Of a stretch of 64,000 nucleotides of DNA, positions 44,401 through 55,934 are shown in pieces. The position numbers and the translations under genes were made by a program. Below the pieces are notes generated by a model. The model made no database searches, was not told the origin of the DNA, and saw only the letters and a program-made list of their open reading frames with translations. This stretch comes from Umbilicaria muhlenbergii (taxonomy: Eukaryota > Ascomycota > Lecanoromycetes > Umbilicariales > Umbilicariaceae): assembly GCA_000611775.1 (NCBI GenBank), contig KK106985.1, forward strand, positions 1,660,291-1,724,290, in the 5' to 3' direction. The stretch's first letter is position 1; every line of letters begins with the position of its first letter.

Positions 44401-45890
44401 CATCCTTGATCATCCGAACTAAAGCGTCTATGTTCTCAGGCGTAAGGTGAGATAGGGTTTCCGCCGGTTTCCGCAGGTCGTGGGCAGGTTGTTCTGAGCC
44501 GCCAAGGATATGTTGAGGATGTGCAGTGCGCTGAGGAGAGGTGGCGTATTCATGGCTGCGCCTGACATTTATTGACGGCGAGTGCTCCTGAAGTCGACTT
44601 CGAGAATCCAACCCGGTCCAGGATACTGCTCTTTTCCTGTCCTTGAGCCTGACTGCAGTTCTCGCACTTTCCAAATCTCCATCACTTTCTGAATGATATG
44701 GACCTTCACGCGTAAATGACGGCCGATTGTGCCAATGGGATATAGATGATTTGCCGGCATCAGTGTCTGCAATCAGCTTCGAGCGTTTCCAGGGTGATGT
44801 CAAAGCTTCACTATCGTTGCGAAACGGCCGTTGCTTCTCAGTCAAACCGCTCATAGATGTCCGCTTCCCTTTCTTATCTCGTTGATTCGGCGAAGCGGAC
44901 CAATGCGTTGTGGTGGGATACTTGACCGTTGACAACACGGGCTGTACAGCCTCTACAATAACAGACTTAGACTGTGTAGCGTCTGATGCCTGTAGTGTGT
45001 TCGAGTTGACGATGCTATGCTTCTTGCGGGAGGCAGCATCTTTCCGTGCTGCTCGATGATCGTTAGAATCTGCTGAAGGCGATTCGGTCCTCGTGGAATA
45101 TGGACTCCACTGCAGATACTGATCCGGCAGACATGCTTGTAATAGCTTCAAAGGAGTGGTATCAAAGAGGTTCTGAGTGAAGGACTTTGGATCCTTGTCT
45201 TTGTGTGGCTTACTGTGACTAGTGGATTTCCCAGGACGATCTTCCGGGTCATGCCTAGGCTGCACGTTGACCTGTGTGTCAGGAGAATATTCAAACCCCT
45301 TATCCCCTTCCACAAGTCCTACTATTGTATGCATACGTTCATGGTGATCGTGACCCGAACGAGCATCCTTCTCAAGCGCGGGCTTTGTCCTTGTGTGCAA
45401 TGACTTCTTGAGGTCTCCCGTTGACCCGTGTGTCTCTGCACTTATGACCGACTCATGGGGACAGAGCCCTTTCTCCGGGTCATCCTGGCTCGCCAGGAAG
45501 CATGCTAAGGTCCGCGCGCTTAACACGGTGAACCGACGGAATGGACCCCTTGCGACTCTCTTCTGGCAGCTGAGACATGTTGGAATTTGGCATTCAGTAT
45601 TCTTGCAACCATAGAGTAGCTGAGAGTAATATCTATAAAACGAGTCTTTGTCAATAGACCGTAGTATAGCATGGTAAAGTCAACGCGGCATACCTGTTTA
45701 CGAGAGTTTGGAATCTTCGGCGTCTCTCTATTAGGTTTTGCGGCCAGATTTTCGCAGGCTGGACCAGGCGGATAGTATCTTGGACGAGGATCTCAGGTGC
45801 ATGGTCAGGCAAGGCTGCGAGCTGTTTGCGACGCTGAGTTGGAAGTGAAGTATTTGGTGACGGCGGATACCCACTCAAGCTTCGAGTCAT
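41494..45890 (-). CDS. AZUL-HECT E3 ubiquitin ligase (UBE3A/Hul4-like)
   Basis: Five exons: 45890-45694, 45632-43327, 43270-42743, 42679-41667, 41616-41494, giving 1388 residues. After exon 1 ([14 protein letters not shown]) the sequence [19 protein letters not shown] with further Cys (SCQ, GLCPHE) forms an AZUL zinc finger, known from UBE3A. A disordered Ser/Arg-rich region of about 300 residues follows, then a helical part. The HECT domain fills the end: [58 protein letters not shown], and the C-lobe in exon 5 with [13 protein letters not shown], catalytic Cys about residue 1356. HECT enzymes form a thioester with ubiquitin before transfer to substrate. An in-frame TAG precedes the ATG. Intron 3 is 63 nt, stop-free and divisible by three. 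Confidence 0.93.
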
Positions 45891-46465
45891 CGCATCTGTG
45901 CTGGGAGTGTGACTCTACAGAGAGGTCCGCTCGCTGGAGAAACAAAAGGGGATGATGCAAGAAGACAGCGTACTCTCTTCTCTGGGCGCGATGGGAACAT
46001 GGGGATTGAGTGTGGTGTCGGATGAGCTTTGCCTTGGCCGGCACGAGTCTGTTCAGGTAAGGGCAGCCCAAAGCAGAAGCAGGGCTGAGCAGCCGTGCAG
46101 GGAAAGCCGAGCATAGACTTTCGCGAAGCCCTACGCGTCTGGGCATCCGTCACTGATACGGTAAGGCTCAGCACACCCTGGAAACGCTTCGCAAATCATA
46201 ATTGCCGCTGCAAATCAGCCATCCAGAATCTTCCAATACTGATGTGAGGTACTCCTCCCGCGTACTCGTACTCGTATCCATACCTGCTTTACAAATACGC
46301 TGTGACTCAAAAAAACATTCAATACCCTTTCCGGTCTTCCATCGCCCCAACACTGTAGTGCATTGGTTCTACTTGCACCTCGCCTTCCACATAGCATTCC
46401 AGACACGAACCGTCACACCAAGCCAGAAGAGACTTGGACAGGTAGAGGATCATTCGAAGGTCAAC
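45891..46465. promoter_or_regulatory. divergent spacer HECT ligase / REI1
   Basis: 575 bp between two divergent start codons. It holds both promoters and leaders. In-frame extensions upstream of REI1 (to 46202) lack a conserved start. Confidence 0.45.
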
Positions 46466-48285
46466 ATGGCTACCATAACGGCGAGTCGACCAACTCCTAG
46501 CGCTCCGCAAACAGCCGCTGCCTTGAACACCGCTCAGACACACCCGTTTACGTGCAATACGTGCCAAGTGGCGTTCAGAAATAACGATCTACAGCGAGGG
46601 CATATGCGAAGTGACTGGCAGTATGACTACCCATCTGATATCAGTAAACGTCCAAGTGCTAACCCATCATTCAGCCGCTATAACCTCAAGCGGCGAGTCG
46701 CTTCTCTACCACCATTGTCATCCGAAATCTTCGCCGAAAAGGTCTTGACAGCGCAAGCATCGTCATCCGCAGCGGCCGCCAGAGCCTCCTTCGAGAAAGT
46801 GTGCATAGCATGTCAGAAAACATACTACAGTGAAAACGCGTATCAAAACCACCTTGGAAGCCAGAAGCACCGGTTAAGAGCGGCGGCCCATCAACAAGGT
46901 GATCTAGGACCCCGGGACGATGAGACTGGGTCCGTGATGAGCTCCACCATCTCCCTCGGGGAGCCGATAGAAACTGCCTCAGTGGGAACAAACGATCCCG
47001 AGGCGGAAGCAGAGTTCTCAGACGTTGTGAATGGCATCAAAGAGGCTTCTCTGGAGGAGAACAAGCTGGAGCCGGTTTCGCGGCGCCCCTCAAGACCCCA
47101 CCACTCCTCGAATGACGATCGTCCCGAACATCCCCTTTCCAAAACCGCCACGGAAGTAAGCACAACTTCGAGTTTCGCGACTCCTAACCCTTCTGAAGCC
47201 GCATTACCCAACAGGTGCTTGTTTTGTAATTATAATTCCCCGACATTCAAGCTTCATGTCATGCATATGACCAAATACCACGGATTGTTCATTCCCGAAC
47301 AAGCCTATCTTATCGACTTGGAAGGCCTTATAGGATATCTGCAGAAGAAAATCACCGAGTTCCATGAATGTCTGTATTGTCACAAAGTTAAAGGATCGAC
47401 CAGTAGCATTCAAGGCCACATGATAGACAAAGGCCACTGCATGATAGCGTTCGACGAAGAGGAAGATATGATAGAGGTTGGGCAGTTTTACGACTTTAGA
47501 AGCACGTACTCCGATTCTGGCGAAGATGATGAAGACACAGATATGGAAGATTCCAACGCAAAATCTCATGGTGGAGTTAGGCTTGGCTCTAAACGCTCAG
47601 AAGCGCTCAAAACTGTTGCGAGTGGTTCAGATGGTGATCATGAGATGCAGGATGGGGAGGAGAACGGTGATGGATGGGAGACGGACAGCTCGGTGTCATC
47701 GTTGGATTCCGAGGACCTCACCGCCGTGCCCATAGACCATACGCATGCCTTCGAGCGCCTACCCATGCACCGTCACCACTCGCATGTTGATCCACGACCT
47801 CATCGTACGGTCGATGGTTTTCACTCCCACGCGCACTCTCACCACGCTGTTTTTCATTCTGATTATGAGCTGCATTTACCCTCTGGTCGTACAGCCGGTC
47901 ACCGCTCTCTCTCACGGTATTATCGCCAGAATCTTCACAACTACCCCACTCCCGCTGAGCGAATCGAGCGCCATATGATCGCCGACGCTGCGGCGGACAG
48001 TGACTCGGAGGGGCAAGCAACTGTGCAAAACGAGGGCCACGGTCGACAAATAGCGACACGGGCAAATGGTGGCTTAGGCATGGTAGGGGTTAGTGATGCG
48101 AAGAAACGCGAAGTCCGTGCAGTAGAGAAGAGGGAACGTAAGCGCGAGAGGAGGGCAAGGCAGCAGTATCAGTGGGGCGTTGATAAGAGGGGGAACAGCC
48201 AGAAACATTTCCGAGTAGGTCTTCCGCAGAACGCACAACACCACAACAATCTACTAACCTTCAACAGGATCCACTCTTGCAGTAA
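46466..48285 (+). CDS. REI1: pre-60S ribosome maturation factor REI1/REH1 (ZNF622 homologue)
   Basis: Three exons: 46466-46620, 46675-48214 and 48268-48285 (18 nt), giving 570 residues. Four zinc fingers: HPFTCNTCQVAF...GHMRSDWH (residues 27-52, spanning intron 1, followed by RYNLKRRVASLPP), CIACQKTYYSENAYQNHLGSQKH, CLFCNY...HMTKYHG and ECLYCHK...HMIDKGHC. This arrangement and the basic end (KKREVRAVEKRERKRERR) identify REI1. It is a cytoplasmic factor that helps release Arx1 and recycle export factors from pre-60S particles. The tiny last exon completes the conserved C-terminal KHFRDPLLQ, which reaches into the polypeptide exit tunnel in yeast. Without that exon the frame runs on into nonsense to 48463. 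A His-rich stretch (about 430-460) is also present. Confidence 0.95.
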
Positions 48286-48727
48286 TGCGTTGTCCTTTTC
48301 TCTGCACTTGAGGTTCTTCCTCAAGGTTTCAGGCGCTTTTGAGTGCAGAATGATCTTATGTGGTGCTTTTTTGCATTATGAAGGGTGCTTTATGAAAGAC
48401 TCTGTAGAAGCTGGCGCTTGGGCATTGCGGGCAAACAAGGACCACGCGAGTCAATTAGATTAGTAGGGAAATGGTTGGCTGCTTCACAGTCTTCCTAGAT
48501 TACAATGGGATCAACATCAAGTGCAATGCACGAAGCTCCGCAAAGAGGCAAATTCATTTGACATGTGATTGCGAGTCGTAGCGCGAAGTGCGCGGCTAAG
48601 TTACCTTCTGAGAGACGCGTCCATAATGTCCTGGCACCCATATCGGAGTATCATCACCACACTGCCCCCGCAGCCTTTGAGGTTCGCCCGTAAGCACCGG
48701 GATGGGCTTTGAACATGAGCGGTGATA
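48286..48727. other. intergenic, APC2 promoter
   Basis: About 440 bp between two plus-strand genes. No separate feature recognised. Confidence 0.4.
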
Positions 48728-51469
48728 ATGTCGGCTCGGAAGCGCATCGTCGCTGCTGTCTTCCCTCCCTTGCCGTATGCGAACAACCCGACACCAGCAG
48801 CAACGCCAGTCCTAGGGTCGAATGACACTGGCGGAGAGGCATGGACCTTTCCAATCGAACCGGAACCAGAGAATCTAGCCACGCAACAGATCAGATGGGA
48901 CAGAGCTTGGCATACTGCGACAACGTTTCTCAGTCTATCGGCGGAGCCTCTCACTGCTGCTCATGCTAACCAAGGCGAGGAAGCGTTGAGGGGCAAGTGG
49001 ATTAAACCCTTTACTCCAGGGATATCCAATGATGTGACATATGTCACTGCACCACAGTCTCGAGGACGTCAGTTGAGAGCTATTTCACCTGATGATAATC
49101 TGCTGGAGTGGCACCTCGACCAGGTTCAGAGGCACTATGTGGGGTTCGTCAGGCCAGGCGTGCTCAAGGTAACATTCTGTTACTACTAGTGAATCAAGAG
49201 ACTACAACTAAAACACCGTAGGCGCTGAAGACTCGGAGTGACTCGGATGCACTTCTGGACGCCCTGAAGCTACTACAAGTCGCTCAAGCAATTTACCTAC
49301 ACCCGCTTAGAAACCACCTCCTGCCGTTATTGCAAGACAGAGGCAAGTATGAGCTTGCCAAATTCTTGACTCGCCTGCATGGTCTCGTTGCAAATTCGCT
49401 GGACAGCACTTTATTTACCGAGCACTTGAGTGGGTTTCTCAGCACAGAAGGCTCTATTGTACTGGGTCTTCAAGGTAACAATGCAGAAGGAGATGACGAG
49501 AACGTGATGGATTACGCGCAGGGTTCTTCTCTTTCGACCGAAGAAGCACGTCAAAGAGTGCTGGTGGTCATGCACAGTCTTCATGATGTAGGCTTGGGTG
49601 GTGCTCGAGCTCAGCGAGTTTTTGCTGAGGTGATGAACGACATGTTAAACGCCCACGTCAAAGCAGCGTACGCCGGTCAGTGGACGTCGCCATCGACTGT
49701 GATCGAAAGATTGCGGGATTGGGTAGAAAACCAATTTGCACGGTTTACTGTCGAGATTCTGGCATGCCTAAAGGAGGAGAACGATTTTCGCGGCCGTCAG
49801 ACCACCGATGTTAGTCTTGCAGACGTCGAACGCTGGCAGGAAATGGGCATCAATAGATTAGGGGCCTTGCGTACTAACGAGCTATTCAACGTGATTGTGG
49901 ATTGGGAGGAAGGAAGCAAGGGTGCCATCGAGGACCTGAAACACTACGTGACCACCACCGCTGCCAGGACCCATCTGACGACCTCATTTTCCAACGTGGT
50001 ATCTCATCGTCTGCTGCAGCCTGGTGCTGCAACGATAGAGATATTGCAGTTTTACATCTCTATTATCCGTGCTTTTGCCGTCCTTGATCCGAAAGGAGTG
50101 CTCCTAGACAGAATCGCTCGACCAATTCGACGGTACCTCCGCGATCGAGATGATACTGTTAAGATAATTGTTGGGGGACTTCTGGCGGACGCTGAAGTTG
50201 ACGAAGCTAATGCCACAGATGTGTTGGTCGAGCTTGCGACAGAGTTGAACAAGATTACTGAGATTCAGGGTGAGAACGATGATGATGGGCTTGATTGGGA
50301 CGACATGTCGTGGGTGCCTGACCCTATTGACGCCGGCCCCGGTACGAACTATCCTCCTTCCGAATGCTCTGCTCATACTGACTATTTCAAAGAGTACAAG
50401 AAGTCCAAAACCTCGGACGTGATAGGAACTTTGATAAGTCTGTTCGATACGAAAGACGTCTTCGTGAAAGAATTTCAAAGCCTAATGGGCGAACGCTTGC
50501 TGAGAAAGGAATTCGAGTTCGAGAAAGAGGTATGTTCTTTGAACGAAGTGAGTTTCTATTAGCCAACCACCCTATCCTCCAGATCCGAGTCCTAGAACTC
50601 CTGAAGCTCCGTTTCGGCGAAGGCGCCCTCCAAGCATGCGAAGTCATGCTCCGGGACGTCCTCGACTCAAGACGCGTCGACACCTCCATCCGCAACGACC
50701 AGAAGCTCCACCAGGACTCCCAATCCAACCCCACGCCCGACTTCCACACCAAGATCCTCTCCCGCCTCTTCTGGCCCGCCTTACATTCCGAAACCTTCTC
50801 CATCCCGCCCGAGATAACCGCCCTCCAATCCCGCTACTCGACGGGCTTCGAGACCCTCAAACAAACACGCAAACTCACCTGGCTGCCGGCCCTGGGCCAA
50901 GTGAGCGTCAAACTCGACCTCGAAGACCGCGTGGTGGTCGAGGAGGTGCAGACGTGGCAGGCGAGTGTCATCCACGCTTTTCAAGACCAAGACACCACTG
51001 CCGGTGCTCCTGCGAGCAGAACGGTGCAGCAACTCACGGACGCGCTATCCATGCCCGACTCCCTCGTCCGCAACGCCCTCACCTTCTGGGTCGGCAAGCT
51101 CGTCCTCGCCGAATCCTCCCCCTCCACCTACACCGTGCTCGAGACCCTCTCCTCCAGCACGCTCAACCCGGCCGGCACGACCGCCCAAGCGGCCGTCGCG
51201 GCGGCGGCCGCCGCCGTCGACGACGCCTCCGCTTCCTCGGCCGTGCGCTCGGAAGAGGAAGTCGCGATGGAGAAGATGGGCGTTTTCTGGCAGTTTATCG
51301 TGGGCATGCTGACGAATCAGGGACCTATGCCGCTGCAGCGGATTGTGATGATGTTGAAGTTTGCGGTGCCGGGGGGGTTTCCGTATGGGAATGAGGAGTT
51401 GAAGGAGTTTTTGGCGGGGATGGTGCAGGAGGGGAAGGTTGAGGTGGGGAGGGGGGGGGAGTATCGGAT
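48728..51469 (+). CDS. APC2: anaphase-promoting complex subunit 2 (APC2), 3' end in gap
   Basis: Exons 48728-49168, 49222-50529, 50583 to the gap at 51470; 878 residues before the Ns. Start is the ATG of MSARKRIV, since the longer frame opens with GTG. Cullin-repeat helices fill the first half. The cullin-homology region includes KSKTSDVIGTLISLFDTKD, then FVKEFQSLMGERLL and, over intron 2, RVLELLKLRFGEGALQACEV and MLRDVLDSRR, which are specific to APC2. The C-terminal winged-helix part is FWQFIVGMLTNQGPMP to EGKVEVGRGGEYR. APC2 holds the RING subunit APC11 in the ubiquitin ligase that triggers anaphase. A 34-base N gap interrupts the last codons; as printed, the frame would read on to a TGA near 51572. 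Confidence 0.92.
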
Positions 51470-51503
51470 NNNNNNNNNNNNNNNNNNNNNNNNNNNNNNN
51501 NNN
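51470..51503. other. assembly gap (34 N)
   Basis: A run of N in a G-rich tract at the end of APC2. GAGTATCGGAT lies just before and GAGTATAGGATTG just after, so the true gap may hide a collapsed short duplication. Confidence 0.99.
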
Positions 51504-52385
51504 GGGTTGAGTATAGGATTGTGCATTTGTGCATGGGGAGGGGGTGGGGAGGTTTGTGTGGGGCGGAGATGATACCCGTACGTGCGTAAGGGGTTGTGGG
51601 GAAGGGGGATGCGGAGGTAGGGGCCTGTGGAGTGGGGAGGGGAGGGATTCCCCGAGGTGGTGATGGGGTGGTTGGGTTAGATGGACGTTCGGGATTTGAG
51701 ATTCGGGGTTTGATTACTCGGGATATGATCTTCTGCGCGTCGGGATCTTCGAAGCGTGGTCGTGAAGCACCGTCTGTAAATGCGTGTCGGAATTATTGGT
51801 CTTGCTTCGTTGCTGCGGGCGCATTACAGGTCGGGAATGTCGGATAAAGGGCATTCGCTTTGCTGCAACGGAAAAACATCCTGCTCGAATGATGATGATC
51901 CGGTGTCGTGGGCCTGATGATGACAAAATGACAATGTGATTCTTAAACGTCGGATAATGCCTTTGTCTTTGCTGCAAGGGAATATTGTCCTGCTTAAACT
52001 GATGTTGCCGAGTCGGGCTTCTATTGGTGATACAATGACACTATGACTCGCTCCTGTGATCGGGGAGGAGCTTCGCCATGTGAAAGTGCTGGAGCCACCC
52101 TGAATAGAGCCTCCAGGGGAAATATTGTCACCAGGCAACTCTGACGGCGAAGAGCAGTCAAAGCAAAATCAACAGGACCTCCCACCATTACATTGGACGA
52201 TGGCGTTCACAATCACATTTTCGAAGCAGTGCGGATCATCAGGCAGTAAAGTGGCTTTTGGATATCAATGCGGCTGGCATTAAACATGCTCATTTTACAA
52301 TAATTACACAACCCATGTCCCATCCGCCCTTATGATCCCATGCCATCCCACTCAAAAAAACGGCATTATGACTTTCTCTATTATC
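51504..52385. other. intergenic, degenerate tandem duplication
   Basis: Convergent spacer between APC2 and the nitrate transporter. It starts G-rich. 51785-52045 contains three related blocks each starting GTCGGA (51785, 51839, 51949). No gene supported. Confidence 0.5.
51785..52045. repeat. degenerate tandem repeat, three blocks
   Basis: Blocks begin at 51785, 51839 and 51949. They share GTCGGATAA, then TTTGCTGCAA(C/G)GG, then (A/T)TCCTGCT and, in the last two, GATnATGACAnnATGACnnTGTGA-like ends. The spacing of 110 between the last two and 54 between the first two suggests partial duplication events. Confidence 0.6.
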
Positions 52386-54223
52386 TTAGTGGCCGCCAAC
52401 TTGGCCCTTGGGAATAGGTCGAATCCAACTCAAGCAGAGATTGATCGCGATAGTGATGACGCCGATGATCCAGATGACCTTGGCGTAGTCTTTGCCGTTG
52501 TAACGGAAGATGATGGCGAAGATGATACCGCCGAGGTTGCCTGACGCCCCGGTACATCCCGAGACAATACCGTTCGCGTGAGGGTGTACGTCTACGAGTC
52601 ATGTTAGCCAGTGATCATCATGAGCAAGTGAACGCGAAAAGAACACATACGGGGCACAAGCGAGAAGTTTGCTCCATTCCCAGCCTCAAGGAAGAAGGCC
52701 ATCCCGGCAACCAAGCCAAACATCGTACTCTTGGTGCTCGGGTTGACAATCCCGATGGCAATAAGGAAGGCGCCGGTGACTATGGCGAAGGAATGGATCA
52801 AGTATTTCTTGCCCCACAGTCCGGTTCGTCGGTACAGAGAGTCGGAGATCATGCCTCCCATTGGCCGGAATACGACGTTGAGGAGACCGAACATGGCTGC
52901 CCAATTCCCCGTACCGGTTTGTTTGAGCTTGGGGAAGTGCTGGAAGTAATAGGCGCCCAGAATGGAGTTGATGGAGAGTTCCGCTCCGAATGAACAGAAG
53001 TAGCATCCGGCGGTAACGAGCGTCTGAAGAGAGAAGACAACCGGTATTGCTTCCCTGAATGTTGGCTTGACGACAATTTCGCCGCGAGCGGTGTCGAGCA
53101 TCTGCTGTTCGCCGACTTGGGCTTCGCCATCTTCGTTTCCAGTGTGCTTGCCGGTAGCACCGTATTCGAGCTTCTTATCATGATCGTGGCTTGATGGGCT
53201 TTCGGTCCCAGATGTAGATAAATTTTTATCGGTGATTTCTCCAGGTACAGCCACAATAACACCGGTGATGCCGTGGTTCGCTAGGTTCTGCTGAGCGTGT
53301 AGGTGACGGTCGCTCCACTTGCCCGTGGGGGTGTCAGGGCAGAGTAGGAGCAGGGCGATCGAGACGGCGACAATCGCAATGAATGGCACGATGAAAGCAA
53401 CACGCCACGCAACATGAGGAGTGAGGTGTTGACGTTGGACCAAAGAGTCGAAGATGGCAGGCATCAAGAAGTAGGTAATTCCTCCTCCAGCGTTTCCGAA
53501 TCCAGCGGTGAAGGCGTTGGCGCTGCCCACGACGTTCTTATCAAAGAACCCTGTTGACCAGACCTGACACGGCACGAAGCTACCACCGAGAATACCAATG
53601 AAGAATCGAAGAGCCATAAGGCCTTGGGGAGTGGTGACGGCCCCAGCCAAGGCGGTGGGGATGGAGCCGGCGAGGAGACAGCCAGCAAAGGTCCAGCGGG
53701 GACCAATGTGATCACACGCGGGGCCTGCCACCAGTCGTATCAACAGACTGCGAATGCGTTAGCAACTAACCCGCATAATCGAAGAGATCCGGGGACTGCA
53801 TACGTCGCAACAAGAGCAATGATGTTGGAGTTGGCGATTTCGACTTGGGTGAGCTTGAGATCCTTGGCGATCGTGAGGGAGAGGAGCGGCGGAAACGCAT
53901 ACCCTGGAAGACGTCAGGAGCAGCTCAAAACAAGCACATGGGGTTGAAGTACAGCTCCAGAATGCGATCATGAATCTACAGTGGCAGTCAGCATCTCTTC
54001 AATGTAGTGACGGGTAAATCATAAGTAGGTATAGAAAAGCTTACCCTAGCCATGAGAAAGTGAATACACGTCCGTATACATTTATGGGGTTGAGGCCAGG
54101 GATTGAGCGCGCCTTGCGATTGACTGGGTTTCTGTCACATCTATGCGTGAGCTATGGTCTTTGAGGGTGGCCGGAGTAGACGTACACTTCTGGAGCCCTC
54201 CAGAGAGTGGTTGGATCAAACAT
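52386..54223 (-). CDS. crnA: nitrate transporter, NNP family (CrnA/NrtA)
   Basis: Six exons: 54223-54186, 54131-54045, 53975-53953 (23 nt), 53903-53804, 53747-52651, 52591-52386, giving 516 residues. The start [20 protein letters not shown] aligns with the CrnA beginning. Family marks follow: [59 protein letters not shown] and the nitrate signature [13 protein letters not shown], its second copy being [17 protein letters not shown] long hydrophilic loop (about residues 235-300, [10 protein letters not shown] onward) separates the two six-helix halves, as in fungal members. It imports nitrate/nitrite with protons at the plasma membrane. The reductase genes niaD and niiA, often clustered with it, are not in this window. 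Upstream GATA sites suggest nitrogen control. Confidence 0.95.
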
Positions 54224-55934
54224 CTTGAAGGAGTGGTATCCCACGGTACAAAGGTTGTAGCGAAGAAATCGGTCAACTCGAAGCTGTAATGTGTTCTACT
54301 GCTGAACCCCGAAACCTGATTGACGAAAATGCCCACAAGCCGAAGTAGAGGTTCTTATGATAATGCCCTGAGCCCTCCACGCCAAGCTAAGGTTTTGCTT
54401 CTCCGGTGACCGTTTAGCGAACCTCCCAAAGAAAGTATGCATATATCCGCGGATCGCTGTTATGTTGACACTAGGCCGCGCCGTCACTGCGCGTGTGGGT
54501 GGATACCGTGGAGTGGCTCTCAAAGTGGCAATGCTGCAGACAGGAGTCGCCGCTTGGCCAGATAAGGACGTCTTCGACCGTGACTACCGTGTCCTACTGA
54601 AGGCTTTGCCAACCCTGCTTGACGCCGGCACTGCTTCACGAGACTTTTTGGAATTCGTCAAGGCCTTGGCTCGTGCTTAGGGCAGGCCAGGAGAAGGATG
54701 ACAGATGCAGCGCGGAGATGACGATTGTAACACAAGATGGTCTTTGAAAAGAAGGCATCAAAAGCTCATGCACCAATGATATGAGATCTGTGGAAGGTGT
54801 GGAAACGCTCGGTGACGGAGTGCCACGATAATATGCATCGTCCCGTCGAATTGTGCCCAATCGATGGCCTCACAGGCCTTATCAGGTAGTGGGCAATGGT
54901 GGCCAAGGTGTTCTTCCTTTCTAGACTTGGGGATGCGGACGGGACCCTGAGATTCGTTCCACGTTGGGCCTTATCAGCGCCGCGCCTCCAAAGATAATCC
55001 CAAAGCGTATTTTGTGCGACCAGTCCTGGTACTCGTTATCAGTAACCTTGTCACCCATGATAACCTCGAAATACTTACTCCGGTCGCGCGTTTATATATC
55101 AAATATCATGGCCAGGTTCTTCTCCGCGGTGTCGTGTGTCAACGACTATGAGAGAGCCTGGAAGCTTGGCTGCCTTCATCTTCGAACGCGGCTGGATGTT
55201 TGTGGCTTGTCCAGATTCTGTGTGGCCGCACCATTTGCTATCGCCCAGGAGTATTTCCGCAGCCAGGATGTGAGACAAGGCCTCCAGTGAAGAATTGCCA
55301 CGGCAGGGTCGCTTGCTCTGATGGTGTTCCCATGCCATCCAAAACGTGGTTTGAGGATTCTGGATCAGATGTCGTTGTGGAGCATGCGCTCGACTTGGCT
55401 TGCCGCCGCTGAATCGCTGGGTCTTCTCCCGTCGCGGCGGGACCCGTAGGGCCGCAGCCGCAGCCTCGGCAGGGGGGTCTCAGGGGCCCACACCCCCACG
55501 TTGATCCCACCCAGGTATCTTTCACATCTCCCCAAGTCCCCGTGATCCTCTATCTCTCCCTATCTCGGTCGCTAAACAGACCAACCACACCATTATCTAT
55601 TGTATCGAGGCTTGTCTTTGCTTTTTCAATTTCTCCAGACATGATAGGCTTCAACCCCATATCAAATTTTCATAGGAGCCAAGAGCAGGCCACGATTACA
55701 GTGCAACCACTGAGATATTTGTCGTGCCTCTTTGAATCGCTGCCGACCGGATGTTGCCAGTCGTAAGCAGTGTCTTTCAGGGGAAGGCAATAGTAATTCC
55801 GCCAAATCAGCTTGTTTACTGTAGATCGTCAATGGCCTTCACTGCTGCTGCCATGAACGGACAAATGCGTCATGATGACGGTGGCAACCGGCAGTCGTGT
55901 GATTGCACGCTGGCACATCGATTCCTTTCTATTC
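54224..55934. other. intergenic, nitrate-transporter promoter region
   Basis: 1.7 kb. A 72-residue ORF at 54462-54680 has no family match. Multiple GATA motifs lie within the first 850 bp (listed separately). The middle part near 55430-55500 is GC-rich. No other gene supported. Confidence 0.5.
54358..55129. promoter_or_regulatory. GATA-factor sites and a NirA-like site upstream of crnA
   Basis: HGATAR sites (AreA-type) read at 54358-54363, 54560-54565, 54836-54841, 54879-54884, 54971-54976, 55036-55041 and 55058-55063, in both orientations. CTCCGCGG at 55122-55129 fits the NirA consensus CTCCGHGG. Both factors jointly activate nitrate genes in Aspergillus. Chance would give about two to three GATA sites in this length. 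Confidence 0.5.

Noticed and set aside
50636-51394. 252-residue ORF within APC2
   Set aside because: Arg/Pro/His-rich out-of-frame reading of the APC2 exon.
54462-54680. 72-residue ORF in the crnA upstream region
   Set aside because: Protein-like but no recognised family, lies amid putative GATA sites; insufficient support for a gene.
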